Positions 24,101-36,761 of a stretch of DNA of 64,000 nt are shown piece by piece. Position 1 is the stretch's first letter. Each line of letters begins with the position of its first letter. Made by a program: the position numbers and the translations under genes. This DNA is from Dentipellis sp. KUC8613 (lineage: Eukaryota > Basidiomycota > Agaricomycetes > Russulales > Hericiaceae): NCBI GenBank assembly GCA_002286715.1, contig NSJX01000002.1, positions 1,288,396 through 1,352,395 on the forward strand, in the 5' to 3' direction. Below the pieces are notes generated by a model that saw only the letters and a program-made list of their open reading frames with translations, did not search any database and had not been told where the DNA came from.

Positions 24101-26294
24101 GTGGTAAGACGGTCTTCGCGTCCGCAGAAGTATGAGGACTGTTACTAGCAGGCTTGCTGTCAGGCCCACTGCTCTCCGTTATGGGCGATAAGTTGCGCTT
24201 CGTCCCTTCTGGCTGTTTCGAGGAGTCGAAGTTGAGAGGCGGAAGCTGGAAGGATTTGCTGCTGCCTTCGCCCTTGTCTTGAGGATTCGATTCCATTGAA
24301 GGAAGCGGTGGTAGGGTCGGAGGGCCGCTCGTGCTCGCACGAGCTGTGAATCCTTGCGCACGATCCAACAAGATCTGAAGCAGACGAGACCGCACAGCCG
24401 AGGTACGATCGTCGCGAGGATCCATGGACTCTGCCATTTCTCGCTCGAGGAACAACAGCTATGATGAACAACCCAGTCAAACCCGATACCTAGTCAACAA
24501 TCTGACCGGAACAACTTACATCGCGTTTGGGTCCAACGGGATAGGCGAACATCATCGATATAGGGTCACGAGGATCCCAGTTGTACTCGGTAGGTCTTCC
24601 ATACAGGTGGAAGGTGTCATGGATAGCTGCGAAGAATAGTCAGAACGGTGGGCGATAAAGACAACGAACCAACGTACCAACAACCCATTTGAGCATCTCC
24701 TTCGCTTGGGTCACGCCGTGCTCCAGCTCCGGCATGATAAGTACCCATCCTTGTCTGCCTTTCATCCCGCCAGCAACCTCCTCATCTCCAATAGCGCCCT
24801 CAATCTTAATCAGGGTGCTGCGGCTGATCAACTCTGGCCTTTCCGGGTACACTGCAAAAGCTTGAGTGACGTCTGAGAACGTCAAGAACGGCTTCTTCCT
24901 GTCTTTCCCCTTCGGCCCGTTATAGAACAGCACAAGTGGTTTGATATTTGCGTTGAACATGCTTGCAGATGCACTGTCATCGCGGGAACCGAAGAGGCTC
25001 GATATCCGCTTCCTTCGAGGGGCACTAGGCGAGCCTGAGCGCTGTTCCGGGCCTTGCAGACCCTGCGGTTCAGGGGAAAGAGCGCTAGTGTCAAGTGCCA
25101 TCCAGAGACGCTTCCAGTCTGTTTGCCCAGCCATGCGGAGGCGTACCCAGCCTTCCATCTTGCCGCGAACGAGCGTCGTTGGGACCTCACGCCCTACAGC
25201 ATACGAGTTGAGAATGGCCAGTCGAGTAGACAGTCGGATAAGCACTCACCGCCGTTAAATGTGATACGCAAAAGGTGTGCAGTATAGATCTCTTCGAGCC
25301 GGGATTTCTCCCATGCTGCAAGCCGAAAGGCAGTAGCCCATGAAATGAGAGCTGTCGTGTCGGGACACGCAAAGAGTAGCAGATTAGAGCCTGCGCTATT
25401 GACAGTAACAACGTTCGTGCGCTTTTGCGGCGGCGAACCATCTGTCGAAGGAATCGTGACGGATCCTAGGACCTGTACGAACTGTACGGCGGGACGACAT
25501 CAGGGAGGCAAAACAAGGGCGGCTGCATGCACACTCACCGCGTCTGTGATATTAATATAGGTCGGCGGCACTTCCTGCCCGCGTTTGCTTGCCTCCTCAA
25601 TCTCCTTCATGTCCCACACACTGAGGGTAGTACCGCCCAACTGCGCCCACACATCTCTCCAACCCTCGTCCTTCGTAGGCCTGTGGCCATCGGGAAGCCG
25701 TTCGATGCGACGCACCAGTGGGCCAGAGAAGTAGATTTTGTGTGCGTGTGCGATTGTGAGCGTCACAGCGGATCTGATCTCGGGGTGCAGTTCGGAAGGC
25801 TGAGGGCCGAACGCACTAAGTCCACCAGGACCGGATTGTGAGCCTCGGCGTTCCTGCGCGGGCGGTGGTGGAGGGTCCTGCTTCTGGGCTGCGGTAGAGG
25901 GTGCAGCAGAGTTGTCGAGACTGGGGCGCATTCGCCCATGCTCGTCAGATGGTATTTGGGCGGTGGCTCTGCGGGGTGGAAGGCTGCCACTGGCAGTGGA
26001 TGCTGGGGCATGGGCTTCATTGTTGGATTTAAGAAAAGAGAAGAATGATGATGAGCGAGTATGGGTGGCATGTTGAGGGGGTCGTGCGGCGGGGGTGGCG
26101 TGTGGAGAAGAGGGGGAAGGCATGGAGGAGGAGGAAGGTGTGTCCTGTGGCTGAGAATCGGGCGAGTGGAAGTCACGGTTGACGGGGGAGGCAGCAGAGG
26201 TGCGCTGCAGCTCGTGCAGTTCAGCGGGAGGAATGAAGCCGCGGTTCCTGCTGTCCCACTGAGGACTAGTACTCATCGATCTCGTCGAGGCCAT
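21146..26294 (-). CDS. CAF120: PH-domain protein of the CAF120/SKG3 type with Met/Gly-rich tail
   Basis: Six exons on the minus strand: 26294-25539, 25481-25250, 25193-24678, 24626-24520, 24458-22415 and 22365-21146, giving 1624 aa. After a Ser/Pro-rich N-terminus, a PH-like domain spans roughly residues 130-500, with VTLTIAHAHKIYFSGPLVRR, LGGTTLSVWDMKEIEEA, LLLFACPDTTALISWATAF and EGWVRLRMAGQTDWKRLW, ending near HDTFHLYGRPTEYNWDP. Yeast Caf120/Skg3 have the same unusual split PH region and associate with CCR4-NOT and the bud neck (family knowledge). The long remainder is disordered, with a Glu/Asp run near 22620-22650 and a C-terminal tail of Met-Gly-Pro repeats (GMNPMMTGGYMGYPGMMPGY-like). 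The gene symbol is by resemblance only. Confidence 0.8.
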
Positions 26295-26641
26295 CGTCCC
26301 CTCAGCGGCAGAGAGCTCGTGTTAGTTCGGTGATCAAGTCAGTATATCGTCCACGGCATTTTAAGTTTCCTCTATGATGCAGTCCTGCGCTCATGACACA
26401 GCTTGAACGTGGACGTGGGAATCGTCCGCTACGGCGCGTTCTTTTCAGGTCTTTGCCTTCGATCCTGCAACCGAGCAGTGCCTCACCAGCGCCCGCGCCG
26501 CTACCCAGCGCCACCCTTGACAGCATTTTTTCGGACGTGCACATCGTCGGCCTGGTTCATGCCATAATATATGTAGAGTAGTGATTAATCAGAAGGCTGT
26601 GCGATGCTATGGAAAACGAGACATCCTGCAGACACGCGAAC
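26295..26641. other. Intergenic, leader of CAF120-like gene and COX11 3' flank
   Basis: 347 bp without a supported gene. A 62-codon plus-strand frame at 26393-26581 has no motif and no splicing partner. Confidence 0.5.
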
Positions 26642-27779
26642 TCAGCAACCTGCAGGGTCCGAAGGCGGCGGCTGCGGGGCCGCTGGCGAAGTCGGCCCAG
26701 CAGCTGCGGCGTTACGGTCCTCCACGCGCGGCGCGTGTTCATATTCGCCAAAGCCTAGGGACGTCTGGACAACATCATCTGGAGCATCAGGCTCCAGATT
26801 GCCTTGCGCGTTCCGGCGCGCCCTGTCATGCAACGAGTCGGCGATGATCAACGATGTCGGACTAGCGAGGCCCCTTACCGGAAGAACGTGTACGACAACA
26901 CGACATCGTCTAAGCCCCTGCATGCGGGATCATCAAGCATATCCTTGTCGATGAAGAATAAAAGAGGCATGTCAACTTCCTCCCCGGCAAGCAACTTCTG
27001 CTCTTCGAAGCAGAAGCATTCAACCTTCGCAAAATACGGAGCAATCTAAGAAGCCGTCAGTAACGCCCGCCCCTGACATACTACTGCACGTACCCTGTCC
27101 GGGGTGACGTTATACGTCGCGATCCCAATGATGTCGTTCTTCGAATTGTTTTTGGCCTTGTAGAAAGCTAAACTAGTCTCGCCAGGCAGAACCGTAACAA
27201 ACTTCTGTTGCGGAGTGAACTCCCAGGGCAGCTGGTCGGACTTATCAGCATTGAAGTGCACTTTGATACGCTTCGCATTCTCCACGGGCACCAGGCGTTC
27301 TGGTTCGAACTTTCCTGTTCCAACCATAGGTGTCCCCGCAAACCCTGTCGCCGCACAGAACATCCGGTACAACGGCACGGCAGCATAAGTCAAGCCGACC
27401 GCGAAGACAATCTAGCATGAAGTCAATTTATGTATCGCATCCACGAGAAGTGAGCATACGCACTACAGCTGAGGTATACATAAGTAGACTCCGATTCCGC
27501 TGGCGGTACACTTCACGCGCCGAGACGTATCTATGGTTTGTTTGAGAAGCATTAGGAGGTGGTGATTGTGTAGACAGTAATCTTGAGAAAGTCAAAGGTC
27601 TCGACTTGCATGCGAGTCGGTGCGAATGAAAGCCATGGGCGGCAAGACTAGGCAGAGGTCGTAATGACGAACGGAGACGAATCTGCAGGTAATTGAAGTG
27701 AAGTGGATGGCAAGGGCATCAAAGGGCTTACTGGTGGACATAATAATGATCTACCAAATGTTCTCCCAATACTAGACAT
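26642..27779 (-). CDS. COX11: Cytochrome c oxidase assembly protein COX11 (CtaG)
   Basis: Inner-membrane copper chaperone delivering Cu to the CuB site of Cox1. Five exons on the minus strand: 27779-27732, 27682-27464, 27411-27094, 27045-26879 and 26822-26642, giving 310 aa. The start at 27779 is the one that splices in phase into a long Arg/Ser-rich mitochondrial presequence (MSSIGRTFGRSLLCPP, then IRLRSSLRPLPSL). A single membrane segment at about 84-103 leads to TYAAVPLYRMFCAATGFAG, then the soluble domain with the copper-binding pair ECFCF (Cys205, Cys207) and the family signature DMPLLFFIDKDM. The tail after SYTFF is a Pro/Ala extension of about 60 residues. Confidence 0.94.
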
Positions 27780-28078
27780 CGAAGATGCTCGGGTTCTGAG
27801 TAAATGCCCAAGCTTGACTGGATTGAAGAGTCGCCGGCGGGGAAGCCAGGTGAAAAGTGCTGACGCGATGCATATGACCAAATGAGTCGTCCAGGCCCTG
27901 GTCCATGAATTTGGCGCGCGTGGTGGCGTCGACATTCCGAGTCGCAAGTCGCCACATTTTCAACAAATCCACCTTGCACGACAACTTGCAGCACCTTCCG
28001 ACCATCGGCAAAGAAGTGTGATGAAATTCAAAAGCTAGGATTACATATATACAACAGGAAAGGCCATGAATGTCATGC

Positions 28079-29294
28079 CTACAGTGAGGACCTCAGCCTC
28101 TTGATAGATGTCTTGCTGTCCTCGGAGATCTTCAGGAGTTTCCCGTTGACAGACGCATCATAATTGACCTCCTTCATCCACTTCTCAACAGTCCTCGTCT
28201 CCGGATGAATCCTCCGGATCCAGTCCATGTCCCTCTTGACGATGTCATCGCGGAAAGAAGACCACCATCCGGAGAAATTCTTCCTCCATGTCGTGGCCCC
28301 AATTCCGTTGACGGCGACAGGCCTGTCAGCATTGCGCATATGCCCAAACCACTCGTCCAGAGTTTCCGACTGGAACACAGCCTTCTTGCCCGTCACTTTC
28401 GTGAACGTGGATACAAGGTACGGCCAATCGACCATGTCGCTGGCGACTTCGAGATCTTTGGTAGACGTCTCAGCACGGTGATCAAATGTGTATCGCGCCC
28501 AAAAACCGAGATCCTTCAGCGCGATCATGGGTACGTGACCGTTCCCAATAGGCGCCGCGAAGACGAAAGCTCCATCTTCGCGCTGGCCCAGAGGTGCGAA
28601 CATAATCTGCATGATGTGAGTGAAACCCCAGGTTCCGAAGAGAGGAGGTGACCACTCACGAAAGACAGCATATCCATGTAAGGTCCAGTTGTGACCACAC
28701 TCCAAGACATGTCGGTATCGCTGACGACAGAAGGCTGGGACTGCATCCACTCCGCGACGCGTCCTTTGCCATCGTAATGCTCGCAGCGATAGGTCTGGTT
28801 ATATCCTCCTTTCTAGAACAAATTTAGTACAGAGATCAAGTATGACCGCGGTTCATTCCAAGCTCACCTTGAAGGTATAATCCAAATTACTCCAAACGTA
28901 GTGTCGGACCCCAGCCTTCTTCGCCAGCTCGAAGATCCTCACCCCCACATACGTCTCCTTCATCTCTCCGATGGTGAACCCATCCGTATTGACCCACGCC
29001 CCGTAAACACCTTGCAACGCAGCTTCCACTGAGTTCAGATCGTCGGTATCACCTTGAAGAAAGGCTGTCAGAATGACCACGTCTACGCGGGGATGCTAGT
29101 GACGAAGTACCTTTGACCACCTCAACTCCTTTGGCAATTAACGATCGGGCACGCTCACTGTCCGGATTCCGAGAGAGAGCCCGAATTGCGTAGGGAGATG
29201 GAGAACCATCACTGGCGGGCTCCAGCAAGGCATCGACGACTGCGATGCCCTGAGCACCAGTCGCACCGAGGACGAGGATGACTTTCTTCGACAT
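28079..29294 (-). CDS. NmrA-like NAD(P)-binding protein
   Basis: Four exons on the minus strand: 29294-29111, 29064-28868, 28812-28660 and 28606-28079, giving 353 aa. An N-terminal Rossmann fold carries the dinucleotide motif GATGAQG (residues 10-16) after KKVILVL. Later landmarks are YAIRALSRNPDSERA (NADP-type Arg after beta2), FLQGDTDDLNSVEAAL, GVYGAWVNT and VRHYVWSNLD. This matches the NmrA/HSCARG atypical short-chain dehydrogenase family: redox-sensing regulators lacking a full Tyr-Lys catalytic pair. In basidiomycetes the family is expanded and roles are mostly unknown. Confidence 0.9.
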
Positions 29295-30757
29295 GCCGCG
29301 GATTGTACGAGTGCATCAGGGGCCCGCGTGCATCCGCGTATATATACGACTTGCAAGCGCTGGATGCGAGCATTTTGGTAGCTCTATGAAAGTGAGACGA
29401 TCGTCGCGGTACCGAACCCCGACATTAATAACATCCCCGAGGACATGACATGCCCGAACCACTGACATGAACGACGCTGGGTAAGGGCCTAGCTGCAGAT
29501 GGATGCAACGACAGTGCGCGTGATTGTGGTACTCACAAAAGTGGAAGGAGAGAATGATGCCGTCTGCGTTTTGCGCGCAAACTGCTGTTGGGGATCATAG
29601 AATGCCGGATTCGCCACATAGTAGGCTCGTACTGAAACGAACTCCGAACGAACTCAGCCGGCAGCCGTAACTCCGCCAACGCCTGGTCCGAGGCTAGCCA
29701 CATAGTTGCCGAAAGATTGCTATGACATGCCGGAAGAACACCGGCGTCGTAATGCCTCCGTCCTCCCATCCAATGGCAATGCCCCGTCGCTGTCGGACGT
29801 GTCCTCAAACCTAGCGCCATGGCAGGGCCGCTACGGCACGCTCATTGTACAAATGTGGCCCGAGACATGACTTCGACCTCGTCTAGCTTCGACCTTTCAT
29901 GGCTCTTTTCTGCGAGAGGTCAAGATATACATGCAACCACGATACTTCCTGATACTTCTCGCTACGTTCTCAGGGAAAGACACTCCTGTCAGGAATAACC
30001 TGATTCAAGTTCCCGGCGGCGTTCCTCGGGCTTCGCCCGAGGCTCAGCTGCAGGTCTTGGCGCTACATGAGGGAGCGAATTCCGAGTCGGACAGGCCTAC
30101 GCTCTACAACTGCAGGATCACGTATGTATCTGACAACATTGACGGCTCGGAGTGACCACGGCGGTTGTGCCACCATCATTTCCTTGCAATTGGACCTTTC
30201 GTGCATCCCCCTACGGTTGTAGGGTTGACGTGTCTGCATAGGTACAACCCGGCAAGGCATCATCAGTGCCATCTTGAGCATCCGAGTACCTTGGGCCGCA
30301 TTCACTATAAGCTTGGCAAGTAACCTTACGGGAGACTGTCAAGTGAGTGCCTCGAAATGACTCGTCGTATAATACTCCGGGCCGCGGCACGAGCAGACGA
30401 CGATAACTTGAATTGCATGAAATTTCCATTATAGGATCTGCTTGCACGGATGACAGATCAGCAGCATTCAAAGATAACGGTCAAGATAGAGCGTGTACCC
30501 ATTAGAAATTTCCTCGTGAACTGTCAAGGAAACTCCATCGTGATGTCGTTGAAAGTCCAAGAACGAACAGCAGGAGCTTTTCGAGTCATGGTGAAGCTGT
30601 GGCTGTGCTGCGATGCCGCGGCATTTGCCGACTGCACGATGTGAACCGCAATATTACACTGCTCATGCTCACGCACGAGTGTCCACTGCGATACGCTGGC
30701 CACCCTTTCAGTGACCATTGTCTCTGCATCCTCTCACTTTGGCCTTGGATTTAGACT
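29295..30757. other. 1.46-kb gene-poor interval
   Basis: Largest interval here without a recognisable gene. Open frames such as 29533-29820 (minus, 95 codons) have no motif, no splice partner and no coding-like composition. A perfect 8-bp hairpin (CCTCGGGC, TTC loop, GCCCGAGG) lies at 30024-30042. It must contain the promoters of the divergent NmrA-like and DNAJC8 genes. Confidence 0.55.
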
Positions 30758-31755
30758 ATGGCAGACAAAACCCCATCTTCCTCGAAGACACCAGAAGCTA
30801 CCGTTACCGATGCCGAGCTGGAGAAGTTGCTGAACCGCGAGGCTTCGGCCTTCCAGCGAGAGCTCGAGGTTGAGCGCATCTTGAAAGCGTTCAAACTTAA
30901 GTGCGCCTCCATTCACCCTCTACATGAATCCTAGTACTGACTGAACGATCCCATAGTCCTTATGATATCCTAGATCTAGACGAGACGGTCACACCGGAAG
31001 GAGTGAAGAAGAAGTATCGACAGCTCTCTCTTTGTGAGCATCGGCATCCTCGTCTTTCGCTCCGGCGGCCGCTGTGAACATATGAGCTGACGGATTGGAA
31101 TCCACTCCGTACGTTGTCTGACATGCAGTTATCCATCCTGACAAGACCCCCCATCCCCGTGCTCCAGAGGCGTTCGATCTCCTCAAGAAGGTAAACACAT
31201 CTTTTGCCTCTTGTCAGAGTCCTTGTGACTGATTTTCTTGCAGGCTGAAGCTGAACTCACGGAGTCTACCAAACGTGAAGAGCTAGACGCCACCATCACC
31301 CAAGCACGCGGGGTCCTGCTTAAAGGCCTTGGGCTTCCCCTATCAACTACCGACGATAATGCCAAGCTCAAAGGTCTGACCCCACCATTCAAAGAGCAGC
31401 TCCGCGCCAAGTCAAAGGAGCTGCTCATTGACGAGGAGGTTAGACGGCGAAAGTGAGCTTCCCATCCTGACGTTTGCCGAACGCTCTGGCTAACAAGTCG
31501 ATAATGCAGGGCAATTAAGATGAATTTAGCTAATGAAGGTTTTGAAGCTCGTAAGAAAGAGGAGGAAGTCGCTGCGAAGAAGCGGAAAGCGGAAGACGAC
31601 GCGAAGTGGGAAGGTAAGGTATCCATGAATCTCGCACTATAGTCTCCATTAAAGTGGCCACTACAGAGACAAGAGAACAACGTGTCGGCAGCTGGCGAAA
31701 CTTCACCAAGGACTCGAAAAAGAAGAAGAAGCAAAAGGTCAACATCCTCGGATAA
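30758..31755 (+). CDS. DNAJC8: J-domain protein DNAJC8/Spf31, spliceosome-associated
   Basis: Six exons: 30758-30900, 30957-31033, 31129-31190, 31244-31452, 31510-31613 and 31667-31755, giving 227 aa. The J domain (about 46-115) includes NPYDILDL, KKKYRQLSLFIHPDKTPHP (HPD at 76-78) and EAFDLLKKAEAEL. A basic coiled-coil region follows (RRRKAIKMNLANEGFEARKK) and the conserved C-terminus GSWRNFTKDSKKKKKQKV, which marks DNAJC8/Spf31. These proteins co-purify with the spliceosome; the J domain recruits Hsp70. Its 3' end converges on RMI1, 158 bp away. Confidence 0.93.
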
Positions 31756-31913
31756 TGGCGTTCCTGTTTATGGGGTTTGTACATTATCGGCTATCCATAC
31801 CCACCTGTATTTCGTCTCGTGTTCTCTGTACCTACTTATAAATAGAAATACTGAAGCAAAGCAGATAAAAGCTATCGGAAAGCATAACAAAGCAGGAGAA
31901 TACCACCCTTCCC

Positions 31914-33610
31914 TTATAGATCAGAGAGGTCTATGACATCGTCGTCGAACGTCGTCCGGGCCACTCTAGGGCGCACACGTCTGGTAGGCACGGGGGCATT
32001 TTCCTTGTCATCATCGTCGTCCTCGATCTCGATCACATCGCTGGGGAGCCTTCTCAGAGGCGGGACCTGTGCATTCGGAGGTCGTGACCCGCCCGCGCTA
32101 GGGACGTCGCGGCCTTGTGAAGTCGCGTCCACACTGGTATCCTGCGATGCCATGACCTCGTCCAGACCTGCTAAAAACGCTGGGTCCTCCAACGCGTCGT
32201 CGAAGATCCACTGCGAGCTCGGTTCGATGGGTATAGGGCGCGCTGCAGAACCCATCGGGGCCTCCACTTTGACTTGTGTGCTCGGGGGAGCTTCGTCCTC
32301 GTCCGTGTCGACAAGCATGTCAGGTGCAGCCGTTCTCGTTGGCGAGAGCATTCGCCGTGCTTGCAATCCAGATGAGGATGCGGTGGAGGAGCCTGCAGCA
32401 GTGGTGCCTGAGAAATAGGACGACTGGACTAGAGTTGTACCAGTGCTTGTAGGGGGCTGGCTCGGAATCCGACGGCGACGGGGACCATCGTCGTCATGAG
32501 AATGTCCCATGGGGGGTGGGGGAGAATGTGATAATTCACGGAGAGGGGAACGTGGCTCTGGTGGTAGTTGAGCTGCTGGCGTCCGTCTAGCAGGTGCAGT
32601 TCTTGCGCGCTCGGGGGCGGGCGCGGGAACCTGAGCGGGCGCAGGAGCCTGAGCAGGCGCTCGGTTCGGTGCAGGATTTGGTGGTGCGGCGCCAGGATTA
32701 TTGTCGTTGGCAGGTACGTCATCGTCAGGTTCATCTTCGAGCGCAGCAAGACCACTAGATAAATGTAACTATTTAACTCTGTCCACGGGCATCGATAGAC
32801 ATTTTACTTACTGCATCCTGACGCGAAGAGATCGCACAAAATCGCGATCCCGATGTACGTCGCGATCCTCGGTCTGATGTCCTTTCAGCTCGATATTTGA
32901 AGGTTCGAGAAAGGCGATTCCTCGCTTGATGGGGACGTTCTTGAGTAGCATCTATTATTCATTTCACCGTATGAAATGCTCTGATATTAGCTTCATTCTT
33001 CATCTAGAATGACCTAAAATCTTATAACAATCATACCTTGTAACCTAGAGGGGTCTCGCCAAGCTCGAGACTGGGTATCTTGCGGTATTCGATTGCAGGT
33101 AATGTAGTGGCACCGTCGCTGACTTCAAATCGAAGCATCGATCTAGGATACTTTGGGACCGGCCCGTCATCCTCACCTCCGTCCTCCTCTGCAAGACCTG
33201 CCAGATCCGCCCTGTCGATACGGGTCTGTCTGACATTCTGCAAGCTGAAAGCGCTGTGGCCGATGTCCGTCAAAGCAGTTATCTCTACGAGCACAGGTCC
33301 AGTGAGAGTAAAATTTCTTTCTTTCGATATCTGAAGAGGAAGTCCAGTTCCGTGAAGCATCGAGTCATTCAGATTCGACTGCAAGAGCTGGGCTTCGACA
33401 TGTTCAATAATCTTGTTCATGTCCGTCGCAGGCTGCAGGTTGAACTCGGCCGAGACCCAGTCGTAGCACGCGTTCAACCATTCCTTTCCAACATAACACA
33501 TTAGCCAATGTACAAATTACGAGATACACTATTTGAGAACGCACCGGGTCAACTCTTGGTTTGGGGTATACGCGACTCAGCCACTGCGTGAGCTGGGCAG
33601 GAGGGGCCAT
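31914..33610 (-). CDS. RMI1: RecQ-mediated genome instability protein 1 (Rmi1)
   Basis: OB-fold subunit of the BLM/Sgs1-Top3-Rmi1 dissolvasome that unlinks double Holliday junctions. Four exons on the minus strand: 33610-33545, 33483-33037, 32951-32812 and 32754-31914, giving 497 aa. The N-terminal helical part (LTQWLSRVYPKPRVD, EWLNACYDWVSAEFNL) precedes the OB fold: VLVEITALTDIGHSAFSLQN, ATTLPAIEYRKIPSLEL, LGYKMLLKNVPIKRGIAFLE. The second half (from about residue 225) is disordered, rich in Ala/Pro then Asp/Ser, and ends DDDVIDLSDL. The ATG at 33610 is the first in-frame ATG; the longer frame upstream starts with TTG. Confidence 0.9.
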
Positions 33611-34144
33611 CGCGCGGTACGACTCGGAGGCCGAAGCCAAACAAACGCGTCAGGCCGGTAAAACAATTTGTAGACAGAGAAATGCTTGTGAAGTTACTTG
33701 TCGCAGTTGCCTCCAATCGCAGATTTCTGGGGAGTCGCGTAAGAACAGATCGCGACGCGTTCCAAGAACAAAATACGCGGTTCAGATCGAATCAAAGACC
33801 GAGCTTCCACGTGATGTCGGGGGACCCAAAAGCAAGGCTCGGGTAACATTTGCGTAGGATTCGTTTCTCAACGGCGCCGATTTCGCTGCACTGGAAACTT
33901 CCATCTTCTTTTAATCGTCTATATTTGCCGGGCGTGGATGGTCTGTCGTTTCTGTTTATTTTGTTCGGGATGGCGTTCAGGAGACATTTCTTGTCGCGGT
34001 AAGAGGGGCCTCCGTAAATAGCAATTTCTTACATCAGTCGGCCCGCGCCTTCCCGCCAAGCTCGAAGGTGAGCGCTTCGTCACCCCGCGTGAAATATCGT
34101 CCTCCAATGAAGTCCTCCGCGAATACAGGCTCGTAGCGCCTCGT
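33611..34144. other. Intergenic between divergent RMI1 and carnitine acyltransferase genes
   Basis: 534 bp that must contain both promoters. No gene seen; the short frames carry no motif. Confidence 0.5.
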
Positions 34145-36609
34145 ATGTCTCTCAGACTACTTCCCACAAGTAGAACTGCTTTCAAACGGACGTCCGCTGC
34201 GTTGTCTCGTCAAAAATCGACCAACGTTGACCGAAAGTCTCGCATGAACCTCCCTCGTCTTCCCGTCCCAGACTTGCGTCGTACTCTCGACAGGTACATA
34301 CAATCCTTGAAGCCCTTTCTGCTCGAGGATGAGGCTCGCGGCGGTCCTTCTTATGAATCGGCGTTGGAGAGACGGGTACACTGGGCACGAGAGTTCGAAG
34401 AGGGTGTAGGTGCAGTCGCACAGGATCGTTTGATACGTCAGTGTTTACCTTTACTCTTTGCCTGTTTACTCAAGCAGTCGGTGCCGGCCACTTGCAGAGC
34501 TGGATAAGAGCTCGCCTCACAACTGGCTAGACGATAACATATGGCTCAAGAAGGCATACCATGAATGGCGCGCACCTCTTCTCATCAATTCCAACTGGTG
34601 GTTAGCCTTCTTCAACGATTCCACTATACCAGACGAGGTCATCAACGGTTCGCCTACGAGCATCAATCCCTGGCAGGTCCGAAGAGCTGCCTGGATGATA
34701 CACCGTGTTCTCGACCTCAAGGATAAGCTGGCTCAGTAAGTCCGTAATGTTCGGGCGAGTCTATGAGAGGTCTCATCTACGCACAGACAAGAGTTATATC
34801 CGCAAACCACACGAAGCGGTGAGCCTTTCGCCCAGCGACTTCATTCCTCACTACTGAACACGCTTTTCAGGCGTCTGGTTCCGTGACTCAGTCTCAAGGT
34901 TCTTTGGAGTCTGCAGGATACCCAAGCCCGGCTGCGATACCCTCAGTCCTCTTCCACCGTCCTCGTCTGCGGATGCTCGCAAGGTTCTTATCATGGCTCA
35001 TGATTGGTTCTATACCCTGGAAGTCTACGACGAGTCATGGAAAGCCCACAGCGCGGAAGAAATAGAGAGGCGCCTGTCACAAATAGTTCGCGACGTCTCT
35101 GGGCGAATAGATGCTGGTGAGGTAGCAACACCCGTTGGGGTTCTGTCAGCAGATGACCGCGATGATTGGGCCAAGGTAAGCATTTTTCCAGCCTGATTGT
35201 GTCACTCGTCTCAAAATGTACAGAACCTCGGGCATCTCCTGTCTTTATCTCCCAAAAACGAACGCATATATCAAGCCGTTCAGCATTCTCTGTTCGCGCT
35301 GAGTCTGGACAATTGGACCCTAGGCGCTTCGCCTGGAACAACATCAACTCCTGCAGTCGATTCTCTCGAGGAGGTGGACCATCACCTGAGCAATATCCGG
35401 TCCTCTCGGCATGCTCGCAATCGCTGGTTCGACAAGGCGTACACTCTGGTTGTAGAGACGAACACCCGCGCAGGTGCCATGGGAGAACATTCGCCTGTGG
35501 ATGCATTGGTCCCTAGCATGGTGGCTGAGTATGCTATCGTTCAAGAGATCGACGCGTCATTCTTCAGCGACCCGGTTCCCAAGCTCGCCTCTCATGATTC
35601 TGGAGGTAAAACAGGGTTCGAGCGTCTGGACTGGGTTGTGGACGAACACATCGCACAGGAGTGTCGTGCAGCAGACACTCGCGCAAGGAGCCTCATCGCT
35701 GACTCGGATGACGGCGTACTGTGGTTCAAAGACTATGGGACAGATTGGATCAGAAATACTGGTATGTGAACGTTTTCGTCCTTTCGGGGTTCGATATCTC
35801 ATTAGGTGCTTCATCCCACAGCGCAGCTACCGCCCGACGCATACCTGCAGATGGCTCTCCAACTTGCATGGTACCGGACGCGCGGCTCGTTCACCGCTAC
35901 CTATGAGACGGTCCTCACACGCATATTCGATCATGGTCGCACCGAAACTCTTCGGACACTTACCGTCGACAGTCGCGCGTGGGTATTGGCGATGGCGGAT
36001 CCCTCGACATCGGTGCGCTCAATCTAAACCCCATGAGACGTGATCTGATAGTTGTCGCATCGTGCATCAGCTTGCACAGCGGCTCGAGCTTCTGCGCCGC
36101 GCTATTCAAACACACGCAAGACTCACTCGGGAAGCCGCCACGGGGAAGGGTATTGATCGGCATCTCCTTGGCCTCCGAGTGATGTTGCGTGAGGGTGAGG
36201 GGTGTGATCTCTTCAATGATGAGCTCTTTGCACAGAGTCAAGAATGGAAGCTTAGCACAAGTGGCTTGAGTGCAGGTCCTCTCTTCCGGGGTACCGGGTA
36301 TGTACCTTGTTTGTCTACAATATTTTGAGATCTCATGTTTTTCTCAGGTTTGGGGCTTCATATACTGATGGCTATGGCATCAACTGTATGTTCATTCTTC
36401 CTTGTTTTGAGATGATTGACAACTGATGGTGTCCTGTAGATATTGCAGGGCCAGATATTGTGAAATTTGGGATTGAGTCCAAGCACTCAAACCCCTTGAC
36501 CTCAACCAGGCAGTTCCAGGCAGTGATTGCTGAGGTGTTGCATGAAATGCAGCATCTGTGTCTATTCACACCATCTCCAGCTGATCATCCTACAAGAGCT
36601 CATCTTTGA
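34145..36609 (+). CDS. Carnitine O-acyltransferase (acetyltransferase type)
   Basis: Reversible transfer of acyl groups between CoA and carnitine, letting acetyl units cross organelle membranes. Nine exons: 34145-34436, 34498-34735, 34787-34818, 34871-35175, 35224-35761, 35822-36012, 36071-36297, 36348-36385 and 36440-36609, giving 676 aa. Landmarks are LPVPDLRRTLDRYIQSLKP (start of the family domain), NWWLAFFNDS, KVLIMAHDWFYTLEVYDE, catalytic His378 in GEHSPVDAL, LQLAWYRTRGSFTATYET, ARLTREAATGKGIDRHLLGL and the C-terminal LSTSGL then GFGASYTDGYGINY. The N-terminus is Arg/Ser-rich and could be a mitochondrial presequence; no SKL is present. The last two exons and the 3' flank fall in a CpG-depleted block (see findings), unlike the rest of the gene. 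Confidence 0.93.
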
Positions 36610-36761
36610 AGCATATATATAATTGGGTTTTTTCTTTGTATAATTCCATAATTCCATAGATGATACAAGTACAACTTCACATACTGAGAAATGCATATCT
36701 GCCCTTCTCCCCTCCCTCCACCCATGTATACTGCAAGCCCTCATGAACACCATTCTACAAT

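Noticed and set aside
29533..29820. 95-codon minus frame in the gene-free interval
   Set aside because: No motif, no acceptor/donor that extends it, and composition like random sequence.
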